Shown: positions 38,815-47,056 of the stretch, piece after piece | How positions within the stretch are numbered: the stretch's first letter is position 1 | Layout: each line of letters opens with the position of its first letter | Source: an uncultured Oscillospiraceae bacterium | GTDB taxonomy: Bacteria; Bacillota; Clostridia; Oscillospirales; Acutalibacteraceae | Assembly: GCA_900540535.1 (NCBI GenBank) | Contig: UQGM01000003.1 | Coordinates: forward strand, 1 to 64,000 | Length of the DNA stretch: 64,000 bases | Reading direction: 5' to 3' | The notes under the pieces: generated by a model | Databases searched by the model: none | What the model was told of the DNA's origin: nothing | What the model saw: only the letters and a program-made list of their open reading frames with translations | Made by a program: the position numbers and the translations under genes

Positions 38815-38850
38815 AAAAACTGCTTTCACACATATGTGAAGGCAGTTTTT
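38815..38850 (+). terminator. Rho-independent terminator
   Basis: AAAAACTGC..TTCACA/TGTGAA..GCAGTTTTT with a one-base asymmetry, closing the sigma/anti-sigma unit. Confidence 0.85.
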
Positions 38851-38878
38851 GTTTACTTATTTTTTATATGTATAAACA

Positions 38879-38907
38879 TTGAATTATGCATCTGATAGTA
38901 TTATAAT
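38879..38907 (+). promoter_or_regulatory. Promoter of GH25 lysozyme gene
   Basis: TTGAAT (38879-38884), 17-nt spacer, TATAAT (38902-38907), about 35 nt before the start codon. Confidence 0.8.
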
Positions 38908-38942
38908 ATTTAGGTTATATACTTTAAAATCAGGTGATTAAA

Positions 38943-40220
38943 TTGAACTGTCAATCCAAAAAAATTATCTGTGGCGCAGTGCTTTGTCTGCTTTGCATTT
39001 TTATGCTTATAAGCTGCGGAAAAAGCATAACTGTTGATTCTGATTTACCCACAGATAATTCCGAAAAGCTAACTGAAAACTATGAGTCTGAGAGAAACTC
39101 CGAAACAGAAACTTCAGAAGAATCTTCTTCAGAAAAGACAACAACTAAAAGCAGTCTCCAGGCAAAAATAGAATCGGTAACTTTGAAAAACAAAAAGCCC
39201 ATAACTTCCGACAATGCCTACAAACAGACAGATAAGCAAAAGGAAGAGGAAAAAGAACAGCAAACCAATGATTATAACGACTATCAGGATGACATAAAGC
39301 CCTCGAAGCCTGTACGTCCCAGTGAAAGCAAACCCTCATTGGTTCCTCCGGCTTCTCTCCCCTCAACGGAAGACGGCACAGGAGAAAATACTTCCGATGA
39401 TGTCACCGGCGCTCAGCCGGAACCACAGCCGCCTTATAAATATCCCAACATTCCCGTTACAAAAGATTACGCCGGATTCGGATACACTAAAAATGAAAAG
39501 TGGATAGCCGATGACAATAATTTCTACATAGACGGAAAAAAAGTTGAATTTTACAAAGGCATTGACGTTTCTATATTCCAGCGTGAACCTGATAAAACCG
39601 ACGTTGGTATTGATTTTAAAGCAGTAAAAAATTCAGGAGTCGATTTTGTAATAGTAAGGCTTGGCGCCAGAAGCCAATCCACAACTGAAACCTGGATAGA
39701 CCGTTATTTTGTCAGCAACGTAAAAGAGGCTTATGCCGCCGGACTTAAAGTAGGCGTTTATTTTTATTCTCAGGCTGTAACTGAAACCGAAGCCATTGAG
39801 GAAGCCAAAATCTGTCTTGAAGCTATTAAGGACACCGGATGTAAAATTGAATATCCTGTCATAATGGATGTTGAAGGAGATAATACACGTTTAGGGAAAA
39901 TCAGCAAAGCTCAGAGAACAGCTAACATAAAAGCTTTCTGTGAAACCATAATAGACGGCGGATATTATCCCATGGTTTACGCAAATCAGGTATGGATGGA
40001 TGAAAAAATAGATATGAGCCAAATAGACTATGATATATGGATGGCATGCTACAAAGATCCTAAATGCGTTAAAACCGTCTTTGGCGTTGATATTCCCTTT
40101 ACCATGTGGCAGTACGGCGGACGTAATGTGCCGGGCATCAGAACCGGAGCAGTGGATGTAAATATATCCCTTGTAAACTATCCTGATTTCCTAAAAAAAC
40201 ACGGCTGGAATAATCTTTAA
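38943..40220 (+). CDS. GH25 lysozyme, lipoprotein
   Basis: A 425-residue lipid-anchored muramidase. Signal peptide with lipobox LISC (Cys about residue 25), then a long low-complexity Ser/Thr/Glu/Pro linker to about residue 170, then a GH25 barrel: GIDVSIFQREP at its start, FVIVRLGARS, and VIMDVEGDNT with the DxE catalytic acids. The C-terminal FTMWQYGGRNVPGIRTGAVDVNISLVNY matches the family end. TTG at 38943 is favoured over GTG 38934, because AGGTGA then sits 5 nt upstream. It cleaves peptidoglycan glycan strands at the cell surface. Its closeness to the RsgI-type sensor suggests, but does not show, regulation by that sigma factor. Confidence 0.92.
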   Translation: MNCQSKKIICGAVLCLLCIFMLISCGKSITVDSDLPTDNSEKLTENYESERNSETETSEESSSEKTTTKSSLQAKIESVTLKNKKPITSDNAYKQTDKQKEEEKEQQTNDYNDYQDDIKPSKPVRPSESKPSLVPPASLPSTEDGTGENTSDDVTGAQPEPQPPYKYPNIPVTKDYAGFGYTKNEKWIADDNNFYIDGKKVEFYKGIDVSIFQREPDKTDVGIDFKAVKNSGVDFVIVRLGARSQSTTETWIDRYFVSNVKEAYAAGLKVGVYFYSQAVTETEAIEEAKICLEAIKDTGCKIEYPVIMDVEGDNTRLGKISKAQRTANIKAFCETIIDGGYYPMVYANQVWMDEKIDMSQIDYDIWMACYKDPKCVKTVFGVDIPFTMWQYGGRNVPGIRTGAVDVNISLVNYPDFLKKHGWNNL

Positions 40221-40228
40221 TATAATTT

Positions 40229-40268
40229 AAAGTTCTGCTTTTTCTATAAAAAAAGCAGAACTTTTTTT
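40229..40268 (+). terminator. Rho-independent terminator
   Basis: AAAGTTCTGCTTTTT paired with AAAAAAAGCAGAACTTT, followed by Ts, after the lysozyme gene. Confidence 0.92.
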
Positions 40269-40665
40269 GCAGCTTTTTCCTTCTATAAAAATCATGAATT
40301 TTTGCGTCATTTTTGCAGTTTTCTCAATTATATTTCTGATTCAGATGTATTATTTTTAGGTTTTGTAAAGCTCAAACAACAACCTGTATTTGACAATTTA
40401 TTAACACTTATCATGATTTTCTCTTGTTAAAAAAGTAAATATCCACTTTTAAAAGGGCTTATTAACAGTTTCCACAGAGTTTTCCACATTTTTTAACATA
40501 GGGTGTGAAAGCCTCATATACAAAAAGTATATAACTGAATTTTAACAAAAAATCATGTTGACACCTTCAGTCGATCCATAAAAATATGTTTTTGCCCCAG
40601 CTGATTTGCATAAAATATTCCTTTAAAGGTAATTATATACACAGTAGCAGAACGGAGGTTTAAAA
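40269..40665 (+). other. AT-rich intergenic region with DnaA-box-like sites
   Basis: About 400 nt with no gene. It holds ATATCCACT (40439), GTTTCCACA (40468) and TTTTCCACA (40480), all resembling the DnaA box, and a TTGACA at 40558 that may be the -35 of the next gene. No other structure was recognised. Confidence 0.4.
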
Positions 40666-40938
40666 ATGATTAAAGGTGTAAATAAGCAGGTTATAGAAAT
40701 TACCGAAACGGGCAGCGAATATTTTGAAAAAATGTTTTTCGTAGTAAAACCACAGTATTCCTCAATGAATCTGAAAAAACTTGAAAAGAAAGCCGGAACC
40801 ATTGCTGCCGATATTTCCGCAGCACCTCCTTCACCTGTATCTTCAAAGAAAAAACGTCCCTTTTGGACCTCAGCGGCAAAATTAAGCGCAGCAGCCGGAG
40901 CAGGAGCTGCTCTGACGGCCATGCTAATTAGATTATAA
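40666..40938 (+). CDS. Small conserved-looking protein, C-terminal hydrophobic
   Basis: A 90-residue protein, not recognised. The N-terminal half (MIKGVNKQVIEITETGSEYFEKMFFVVKP) is mixed; KKKRPFWTSAAKLSAAAGAGAALTAMLIRL at the end gives a basic stretch followed by an Ala/Gly-rich hydrophobic segment that could be a tail anchor. AACGGAGGT lies 6 nt before the ATG, a strong ribosome binding site. It is monocistronic with a terminator. A long AT-rich leader with DnaA-box-like sequences precedes it. Confidence 0.7.
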   Translation: MIKGVNKQVIEITETGSEYFEKMFFVVKPQYSSMNLKKLEKKAGTIAADISAAPPSPVSSKKKRPFWTSAAKLSAAAGAGAALTAMLIRL

Positions 40939-40944
40939 ATAAAA

Positions 40945-40990
40945 AATCCCGACAGACTGCGGTTTTCTATCCGCACCTGCCGGGATATTA
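40945..40990. terminator. Bidirectional terminator
   Basis: AATCCCG-CAG-CTGCGG paired with CCGCA-CTG-CGGGAT around an 8-nt loop, between convergent genes. Confidence 0.85.
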
Positions 40991-40997
40991 TTTTTAA

Positions 40998-41396
40998 TCA
41001 TTCCATATTGTCTTGGTCATCTGTGCCGAATTTTGTCATATCTTTCATTTCCCTGTATTCACAGAGAAAATTTTTGATCTTAAATGCAATGATCGCTGCC
41101 ATAACGATAGTCACAACTGCACAAACGGTATCTGTGAACACCAGTGAAACTCCGCAAAGTACGCCCACAATTACAGTATTTATTATTGCCTTTTTAAGCC
41201 TGAAATTTTTTGTATGACTCTCTGCGTCATCCATATATCCTATAATCCATGCAAGGATCATCGGCACAATCAGAGTAAGTACAGACATAAACGCTGACCA
41301 TAATTTCTGACTTAATTCCTGAGCAAAGCCCAAAACCACCAATATCGGTATACAAATAATGACAATGGCAATGTATGCAGGCCATTTTTTCTCCAT
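40998..41396 (-). CDS. Four-span membrane protein, unknown
   Basis: A 132-residue integral membrane protein with hydrophobic stretches at about residues 7-25, 32-53, 69-88 and 90-106, and a charged C-terminus (REMKDMTKFGTDDQDNME). The start has GGAGGG upstream. I do not recognise the family and no functional motif is visible. It is monocistronic, between a small gene and a secreted unknown on the same strand (75 nt upstream), from which it may be co-transcribed. Confidence 0.7.
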   Translation of the reverse strand: MEKKWPAYIAIVIICIPILVVLGFAQELSQKLWSAFMSVLTLIVPMILAWIIGYMDDAESHTKNFRLKKAIINTVIVGVLCGVSLVFTDTVCAVVTIVMAAIIAFKIKNFLCEYREMKDMTKFGTDDQDNME

Positions 41397-41470
41397 AAAA
41401 ATAACCCTCCTAAAAACATGATTTACAAAATTTTTCTTAGCATTTTAAAAAGCAAAGCATTTTACTTTAT

Positions 41471-42538
41471 TTACAAACTTGCATGTTTAGCATAATCCCA
41501 TGCATGACTATAATCATAATTTTTTTGAATCAAAGACATATTGTCGATCAATGATATATACCATTTCTTGTTCTCCACAACAATGTCATAAATTATTTTC
41601 TCTGGATCCACCGAAACCTGGACATGCAAATATCTATAATCCAAACTTATCATTTGATTGTGATTATTATAATCTATAACGTTACATTTACCGGCAATTA
41701 TTGTACCAAACTCTGCATATGAATAAGAAACACCATATCCTCCACTAACATATGACGTATTAGACGGTAAATCCCATTCGTAAGCAAAACCTTTGTTAGT
41801 ATTATAATATAATGGTTTTTTTAAGTCTATATAAATCGGTTCGGTGTTTTCTGTTATATTGTTTCCATTATGATTTCTAGTAGTTTTTTCATAAACTGCA
41901 AGTCCAGAATAATCTTCTACATTTTCACTCCACTTCATTTCCCTAGAAGAAACCGACATAGCATCTACCACTCTTACTAAGGGCGTTTTAAGCCATTTTG
42001 ATATGCAAAAAACCGAATATGTACCTTTCGGGTCTCCAGTATATATTGCAATTATTCTTTGCATCATGTATCCATTCGATGACTCAGTTTCGCTATCCTC
42101 CCACCCATCTGAAGTACTATTAGTTTTTTGAAGAGTTTTTTCATACTCAACCGCTTTCATGCACTCCTCTTTACTTATAATAGTTTGATTCCCATGTTTA
42201 TCAACTCTTATGTAAGCAGTCGATACATTTATTGATCGTATATCATCAAAATGGTTAACCAAATCATTATACTGCTTTGTAGCTTTAAGAAGTTCAATAT
42301 TAAAGCTTTCAAAAATTATATCTGCTTTTTCTTGGTCAGACAATCTTATCATTTTTCGTGATATATTATCTATCGATTTACTATCTAAAATAACTATTTC
42401 TTCATTGTCAACATAAATAACGTTAGCAAAGTCATCAACATCATATGATGTTGATGCGAATACAGGGAGGCTTGACGATAAAAATGCAAATAAAACACAA
42501 CACAGGATAGAAATAACTTTCGTAAAAAATCTTTTCAT
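41471..42538 (-). CDS. Secreted protein of unknown function, AT-rich
   Basis: A 355-residue exported protein. A signal peptide (MKRFFTKVISILCCVLFAFLSSSLPVFA, cut near residue 28) is followed by an Asp/Ser/Tyr-rich soluble domain without recognised motifs. The ATG at 42538 has TTAGGAGGAG upstream and gives a proper signal sequence; a longer ORF from 42631 is rejected for lack of one. Codon use and AT content differ visibly from the surrounding housekeeping genes (many AAT, ATA, TAT), which hints at acquisition or weak expression. Its promoter is a perfect consensus. It could be a surface or toxin-like protein, but there is no evidence for either. Confidence 0.75.
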   Translation of the reverse strand: MKRFFTKVISILCCVLFAFLSSSLPVFASTSYDVDDFANVIYVDNEEIVILDSKSIDNISRKMIRLSDQEKADIIFESFNIELLKATKQYNDLVNHFDDIRSINVSTAYIRVDKHGNQTIISKEECMKAVEYEKTLQKTNSTSDGWEDSETESSNGYMMQRIIAIYTGDPKGTYSVFCISKWLKTPLVRVVDAMSVSSREMKWSENVEDYSGLAVYEKTTRNHNGNNITENTEPIYIDLKKPLYYNTNKGFAYEWDLPSNTSYVSGGYGVSYSYAEFGTIIAGKCNVIDYNNHNQMISLDYRYLHVQVSVDPEKIIYDIVVENKKWYISLIDNMSLIQKNYDYSHAWDYAKHASL

Positions 42539-42639
42539 AATTCTCCTCCTAAAATAATAAATAAAAGTACTAAACTTTATATATCTACTAAATCTCCTTT
42601 CCTTCCTCCTGCATTTTATTTCCCTCATCATTCAGCGAC

Positions 42640-42668
42640 ATTATACATTTGCAAAATTCTGTTGTCAA
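42640..42668 (-). promoter_or_regulatory. Perfect-consensus promoter of the secreted unknown
   Basis: Minus strand TTGACA (42668-42663), 17-nt spacer, TATAAT (42645-42640), about 100 nt before the start codon. Confidence 0.85.
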
Positions 42669-42737
42669 TACAGATAATATATTTGTTATTAAAACTATAT
42701 AATTAAGCGATTTGCCAATAATTAGTATAAAATAAGA

Positions 42738-42768
42738 ATAAGCCATATCCTGTTTAGATATGGCTTAT
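42738..42768 (-). terminator. Terminator downstream of MFS gene
   Basis: ATAAGCCATATC/GATATGGCTTAT, perfect 12-bp stem, with T-rich sequence on the minus strand. Confidence 0.85.
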
Positions 42769-42808
42769 GAAATGTTACTGCATTAAATTTAATTCTGATT
42801 TACATAAA

Positions 42809-44260
42809 TCAGTCCATATTCTCCGCTTCTATCTGCTTTACCATCTCGTTGGTAATGGTATCATTTGCTTCGCCGTGCTTTACAAACAGTATGCAGAAAA
42901 GCGCCAGTGCAAAGGCGATGGGGCAGAAAACAAACAGGGACATATATGTACCGGAGAACATTCTTACTGTACCGAAAAGGATGGGAGCCACAATCTGTGC
43001 GGAGAAAGTGGCGGTGTAGTAATAACCTGTAAATGTACCGATCTTTTCAACTCCGCCGATTTCAAGAACCAGAGGCAGAGTGTTAACGGTAATGAACATA
43101 TTTGCAAATCCACCAAGCACAAGGGCTACCCAGACAATCCAAAGCTGTCTTGTTACGGCATAAAGGGCAAATATAGACATAAACACTATAAGTCCGCCGA
43201 TAATAACTTTTTTACGTCCGACTTTAGCTCCAAGCTTACCTGCCGGGATAGCAGCTATCATTGAGCAAACGGCAAACAGGGCCATCATAATAGTAGCCTG
43301 CTGAGTTGTCTTTCCGAGAACCTCACCTGCAAACAGTGAGAAGAAAGTCTGAATGGCGTTTGTGGCAATAAAGAGGAAGAACAGGCACATAAGCATAAAC
43401 ACAAGGCTCTTTTTCTCGCCCTTTGTGAGCTTAATGGCTTTAAGTCTCTCTTTCTCCGCCTTTTTCTCTTCCTGAGCCTTCAGTTTTTCATCTGCATCGG
43501 CATTTACCTGTGCCTGATGCTTGAGTCTTGAATCTGGCTCCTTTACAAAGAAGAAAAGAACCACGGTGCTGATTATCATTATAATTGAACCCAAAAGGAA
43601 AACCGCCGGATATTCCTCATGAAGCTCACTGTTGTATCCGAAAATAAAGCAAACTATTGTACCGGCAATCATTCCGATAAGACTTCCGAGACCGCCGCAC
43701 AGGTTAATTATGGCATTACCCTCACTTCTGAGCTTAGGCGGAGTGAGGTCGGGCATCAGAGCTACAACCGGAGCACGCCAGAAAGACATTATCATAACAT
43801 ACATTATAATACAGAACATAAGTGACGGGATTGTATCCATAAGAGGAATAAGCGCAAAGAATATTGCCGAAAGAGGTGCGCCTATAAAAATAAACGGACG
43901 TCTTTTTCCGAAACGGGAATGAGTATGGTCGGAAAGCTTTCCGAAGAAAGGCTGGAAAATAACTCCGAAAATATTATCGAAAGTCATTATAATACCGACA
44001 AAAAGTGGAACCAGTGTAAACGCACCTGCCGCATTAACGGTGCTTTCTCCCTGAGCTTCCATAAGCTTTACTACAAAGGGAAAAGTCTCTGCTATTTTTT
44101 GTCCCCATGAGGCAATAACCTCGGAACGTCCTAAAATCTCATTAAGTATTCTTGTAACATATGGGTCATAAATTGCCCATGCAACACTGCTTGCAAGAAA
44201 ACCAAAGCCTATAAGTATGGTTTTGCCGTAATTAAGCTTTTGGTCTGCTTTTTCTGCCAT
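42809..44260 (-). CDS. MFS transporter, SLC45/GPH-like
   Basis: A 483-residue carrier with 12 predicted helices and a large basic, Lys/Glu-rich cytoplasmic loop between helices 6 and 7 (KAQEEKKAEKERLKAIKL). The MFS loop motif appears as FGKLSDHTHSRFGKRRPFIF after helix 2 and is repeated as AGKLGAKVGRKKVI. It resembles SLC45/sucrose-type or GPH sugar carriers, so a sugar or glycoside with cation symport is the most likely substrate; this is family inference. The ATG at 44260 (MAEKADQK) has AAGGAG upstream. No sugar-processing gene is adjacent. The terminator at 42738 closes it. Confidence 0.87.
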   Translation of the reverse strand: MAEKADQKLNYGKTILIGFGFLASSVAWAIYDPYVTRILNEILGRSEVIASWGQKIAETFPFVVKLMEAQGESTVNAAGAFTLVPLFVGIIMTFDNIFGVIFQPFFGKLSDHTHSRFGKRRPFIFIGAPLSAIFFALIPLMDTIPSLMFCIIMYVMIMSFWRAPVVALMPDLTPPKLRSEGNAIINLCGGLGSLIGMIAGTIVCFIFGYNSELHEEYPAVFLLGSIIMIISTVVLFFFVKEPDSRLKHQAQVNADADEKLKAQEEKKAEKERLKAIKLTKGEKKSLVFMLMCLFFLFIATNAIQTFFSLFAGEVLGKTTQQATIMMALFAVCSMIAAIPAGKLGAKVGRKKVIIGGLIVFMSIFALYAVTRQLWIVWVALVLGGFANMFITVNTLPLVLEIGGVEKIGTFTGYYYTATFSAQIVAPILFGTVRMFSGTYMSLFVFCPIAFALALFCILFVKHGEANDTITNEMVKQIEAENMD

Positions 44261-44530
44261 TACTCTCTCTCCTTTATCTCTCGTTTTGCAGGCAAAAGAC
44301 CTACAAATAAAGTATAACATCCTTTTAATGCAAACACAACAAATAAAAGCTTCTTTAAGCCAAGGTAATTATGCAAAATATTCATCCGGGTTTTTGTTTA
44401 ATTTACTGAAATAAATTTACACATATTTTACACCGGTTATTTGTATAGCTTTTTTAGCAAAAAGACTTCACACCGGATTTACATTATAACTAAACAAAAG
44501 AAAAAAGCACACTATTCAGTGTGCTTTTCG

Positions 44531-44605
44531 TGGTGACCCGGACGGGAATCGAACCCGTGTTACCGCCGTGAAAGGGCGGTGTCTTAGCCGCTTGACCACC
44601 GGGCC
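44531..44605 (-). tRNA. tRNA-Glu (TTC)
   Basis: The cloverleaf on the minus strand begins GGCCCGG (44605). Anticodon loop CTTTCAC has anticodon TTC (Glu), T-loop TTCGATTC, acceptor 3' half CCGGGTC, discriminator A and an encoded CCA. 75 nt. Confidence 0.97.
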
Positions 44606-44668
44606 ATGGATATATATAAAGAGGGTTCACGGCCGCCAAAAGCAGGGGCAAATCCTCTTGTTTTAAAA

Positions 44669-44745
44669 TGGTAGCGGCAGTCGGATTTGAACCAACGACA
44701 CTTCGGGTATGAACCGAATGCTCTAGCCAACTGAGCTATGCCGCC
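44669..44745 (-). tRNA. tRNA-Met (CAT), elongator
   Basis: The minus-strand tRNA begins GGCGGCATAGCTCAG (44745). Anticodon loop TTCATAC has CAT, T-loop TTCAAATC, acceptor end GCCGCTA plus an encoded CCA. A paired first acceptor base and the sequence pattern point to elongator Met rather than initiator. It lies 63 nt upstream of tRNA-Glu and is probably co-transcribed. Confidence 0.95.
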
Positions 44746-44898
44746 ATTTGTGCTCCACAAGTGAGCGAACATTATTATAATACAGGCTTGTACCTTTGTC
44801 AACACTTTTTTTAATTTTTTACGTAAAAAATCCAAATCTTTTAAATTTTCTCAAGTCAAAGTATATTGTAACTCTCAAATAAAATTTTATACCTTTAA

Positions 44899-44936
44899 CG
44901 GCATAGAGATATATCTCCTGTCTCTATGCCGTTTTT
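44899..44936. terminator. Terminator near the end of the YfbR-like gene
   Basis: Perfect 11-bp stem CGGCATAGAGA/TCTCTATGCCG. The T-run is on the plus side and weaker on the minus side. It lies just downstream of the minus-strand HD-domain gene. Confidence 0.75.
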
Positions 44937-44956
44937 ACCATAAAACAACAAATATA

Positions 44957-45538
44957 TTATTCCTGCTGGTCGAGGGTCAGCTCAAAGGACGGCATGAATT
45001 CAGAAACAAAAATATCAGCCTCAGGCAATTGGAGATTCCTGATTGCCTCCTCAGTGGCCGCTTTCGCAGAGACAAATTCACGGTTCCCTGCCTTTTCCTC
45101 TTCTATACATTTTATAAGAGCGCTGATTTTATCCGCTGCCTTTACAAGATGCCAAAGCTCTTTGTCCTCTTCCCTTTTAAAAAACATGGGAGAAAATTCT
45201 TCCTTAATATCATCGGGCAGCATGGTCATTATCTTTTCGCAGGCAGCGTTTTCCACAGCTTTATAGGCTTCCTTTGTGCCGCTGCTGAAATATTTTACAG
45301 GTGTGGGCATATCGCCGGTAAGTATTTCGGGCATATCGTGGTAAAGTCCCAGAAGCGCTGCCCGCTCACAGTTATAATTTTTTCCAAGTCGCTTATTGCC
45401 CAGCACTGCAAGAGCATGGGCAATACAGGCAACCTCGTGGCTGTGCTCGCTTATATTTTCGCTCACTGTATTGCGCATAAGCGCCCAGCGAGTGATATAT
45501 TTCATTCTCGAAACCATTGCAAAAAAACTTCGGGACAT
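44957..45538 (-). CDS. HD-domain 5'-deoxynucleotidase, YfbR type
   Basis: A 193-residue HD phosphohydrolase. The metal-site motifs are SEHSHEVA (H...H), LYHDMPEILTGDMPTPVKY (HD) and a C-terminal KAADKISAL with the last Asp, matching YfbR-like enzymes that hydrolyse dNMPs to nucleosides. The ATG has AAAGGAG upstream. It is encoded 11 nt after the DUF815 ATPase gene and is translated with it. It probably clears dNMPs in nucleotide-pool control. Confidence 0.92.
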   Translation of the reverse strand: MSRSFFAMVSRMKYITRWALMRNTVSENISEHSHEVACIAHALAVLGNKRLGKNYNCERAALLGLYHDMPEILTGDMPTPVKYFSSGTKEAYKAVENAACEKIMTMLPDDIKEEFSPMFFKREEDKELWHLVKAADKISALIKCIEEEKAGNREFVSAKAATEEAIRNLQLPEADIFVSEFMPSFELTLDQQE

Positions 45539-45549
45539 AGTTTTCTCCT

Positions 45550-46764
45550 TTACCAGTCAAGACCTCTTTTAATTGAAGCTTCAACTACATTTATAAACTG
45601 CTTTGCCACTCTCGGCGAACGTCCGCCTCTTTCGAGAGCCCATTTTTCTCCCTTTGCGTGAAGCTCCTCAGCATCCACCTCAAGGCCTCTGTCAGCTGCA
45701 ATTCCGTCAAGAATGTCGTAGAACTTCATTCTGTCGGGGTTTACAAAGGTTACGGAAAGTCCGAATCTGTCAGAGAGAGACATCTGCTCCTGACGTGCAT
45801 CGCCCGAATGGAGATCGTCGCCGTCTCTGTCGGAGAATTTTTCCCTTACAAGGTGACGGAGATTTGATGTAGCATATATAAGTGTATTGGCCTGTCTTGC
45901 AGAAAGTCCTCCCTCAAGAGCCGCTTTGAGCTCTGCAAAGGAATCGTCCCCCGCCGAGAAGGAAAGGTCATCTATGAACACGATGAATTTAAGGGGCAAA
46001 GCTGAAAGTATCTTTATAAGAGCCGGGAACTGGCATATTGCGCTTTTGGGCATTTCAACCATTCTAAGTCCCCTGTCGGCAAACTCATTGAGTATTGCGT
46101 GAACTGTTGAGGATTTTCCTGTGCCTCTGTCGCCGTAAAGAAGTACGTTATTGGCAGGAAGTCCCTCAATGAAGTTGATTGTATTTTCAACTACAAGTCC
46201 CCTCTGGTACTCATAACTTTTAAGCTCTTCAAGCTTTATGGGATTTGTGCATCCGATAGGCTCAAGGCTGCCGTTGCGCCATGAAAAAGCCTTATATTTT
46301 GCAAATACTCCGTAGGAATTTTTCTTGTGGTAATCCCAAAGCTCTTTGGCTTCTTTGCTCCAGTCTCCGTTTCCCAAGGGTTCGGGAGCACTTCCGTTTT
46401 TCCAAAGAGGCAGATTTTCACTATGTGCATTTTCATAAATCTCCTCAGGCTTTGCATTTGCAAGCTCCTGAAGGATTTTCAGATCATGGGATACTCCAGA
46501 AAGCAGGCTTTCGCTGCACTGCTTGCCGAATGCGCTTCTTCTCGAAAAGGGATTGTCATCGGAAAGAACGAGTGAAGCAATATATCCCGAAAGGTTTTCC
46601 TCGGCTCCTGCATCTGCAAGAGCACAGAAGAGCTCACCGTACTTTTCACCTTTCTTTTCGTCGTCACATGAAATAAGCTCCGCCGCTGCTTTCACGGCAG
46701 GATTTTCAAGTACCCCTCTGTATATACAAAGAGAGTCAAGCTCCCCTTTTTTGATTTTTTTCAT
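45550..46764 (-). CDS. DUF815-family AAA ATPase
   Basis: A 404-residue ATPase of the DUF815 family. A less conserved N-terminal helical part (about residues 1-170) leads to an AAA-type core with Walker A LLYGDRGTGKSST (about 211-223), Walker B FIVFIDDLSF, sensor-1 IYATSNLRHLV and a C-terminal lid ending SPRVAKQFINVVEASI. The cellular role is unestablished. The motifs are intact. It forms a two-gene minus-strand unit with the HD-domain nucleotidase. The upstream region also holds the divergent ilvC promoter. Confidence 0.9.
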   Translation of the reverse strand: MKKIKKGELDSLCIYRGVLENPAVKAAAELISCDDEKKGEKYGELFCALADAGAEENLSGYIASLVLSDDNPFSRRSAFGKQCSESLLSGVSHDLKILQELANAKPEEIYENAHSENLPLWKNGSAPEPLGNGDWSKEAKELWDYHKKNSYGVFAKYKAFSWRNGSLEPIGCTNPIKLEELKSYEYQRGLVVENTINFIEGLPANNVLLYGDRGTGKSSTVHAILNEFADRGLRMVEMPKSAICQFPALIKILSALPLKFIVFIDDLSFSAGDDSFAELKAALEGGLSARQANTLIYATSNLRHLVREKFSDRDGDDLHSGDARQEQMSLSDRFGLSVTFVNPDRMKFYDILDGIAADRGLEVDAEELHAKGEKWALERGGRSPRVAKQFINVVEASIKRGLDW

Positions 46765-46960
46765 AAGTAATCACCGCTTCCGTATAAATACACTACTTTC
46801 CCCCTCATCAAAGCCTTGTTTCGCTTATTTCAGGCAATGTTTTTCAAAAGAGAGAAAAAGTTATTTTAATTTTACTCCCACTTTTTTTACATGTCAATTA
46901 ACACCAAAATGTTTTAGGGAGTTACAGTGGTAAAATGTTAAATTTTTTCGATTTTTTCTA

Positions 46961-46988
46961 TTGACGTATATTAATACAGTGGTATAAT
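46961..46988 (+). promoter_or_regulatory. Promoter of ilvC
   Basis: TTGACG (46961-46966), 16-nt spacer, TATAAT (46983-46988). The leader to the ATG at 47057 is only about 60 nt, too short for a T-box. Confidence 0.8.
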
Positions 46989-47056
46989 GTTTCGTAAGGA
47001 CTTAGGTGTTTTTAATTCCGCACCGATGGCCACTTTATTTGTTTGGAGGATTGTTT

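Noticed and set aside
45029..45661. A 210-codon plus-strand frame across the YfbR-like and DUF815 genes
   Set aside because: It crosses two genes with clear domains on the other strand and has no ribosome binding site or recognisable domain.
46989..47056. T-box leaders before ilvC, trpB or ileS
   Set aside because: The leaders from the predicted promoters are about 60, 30 and 45 nt, far shorter than a T-box, and no T-box core was seen.
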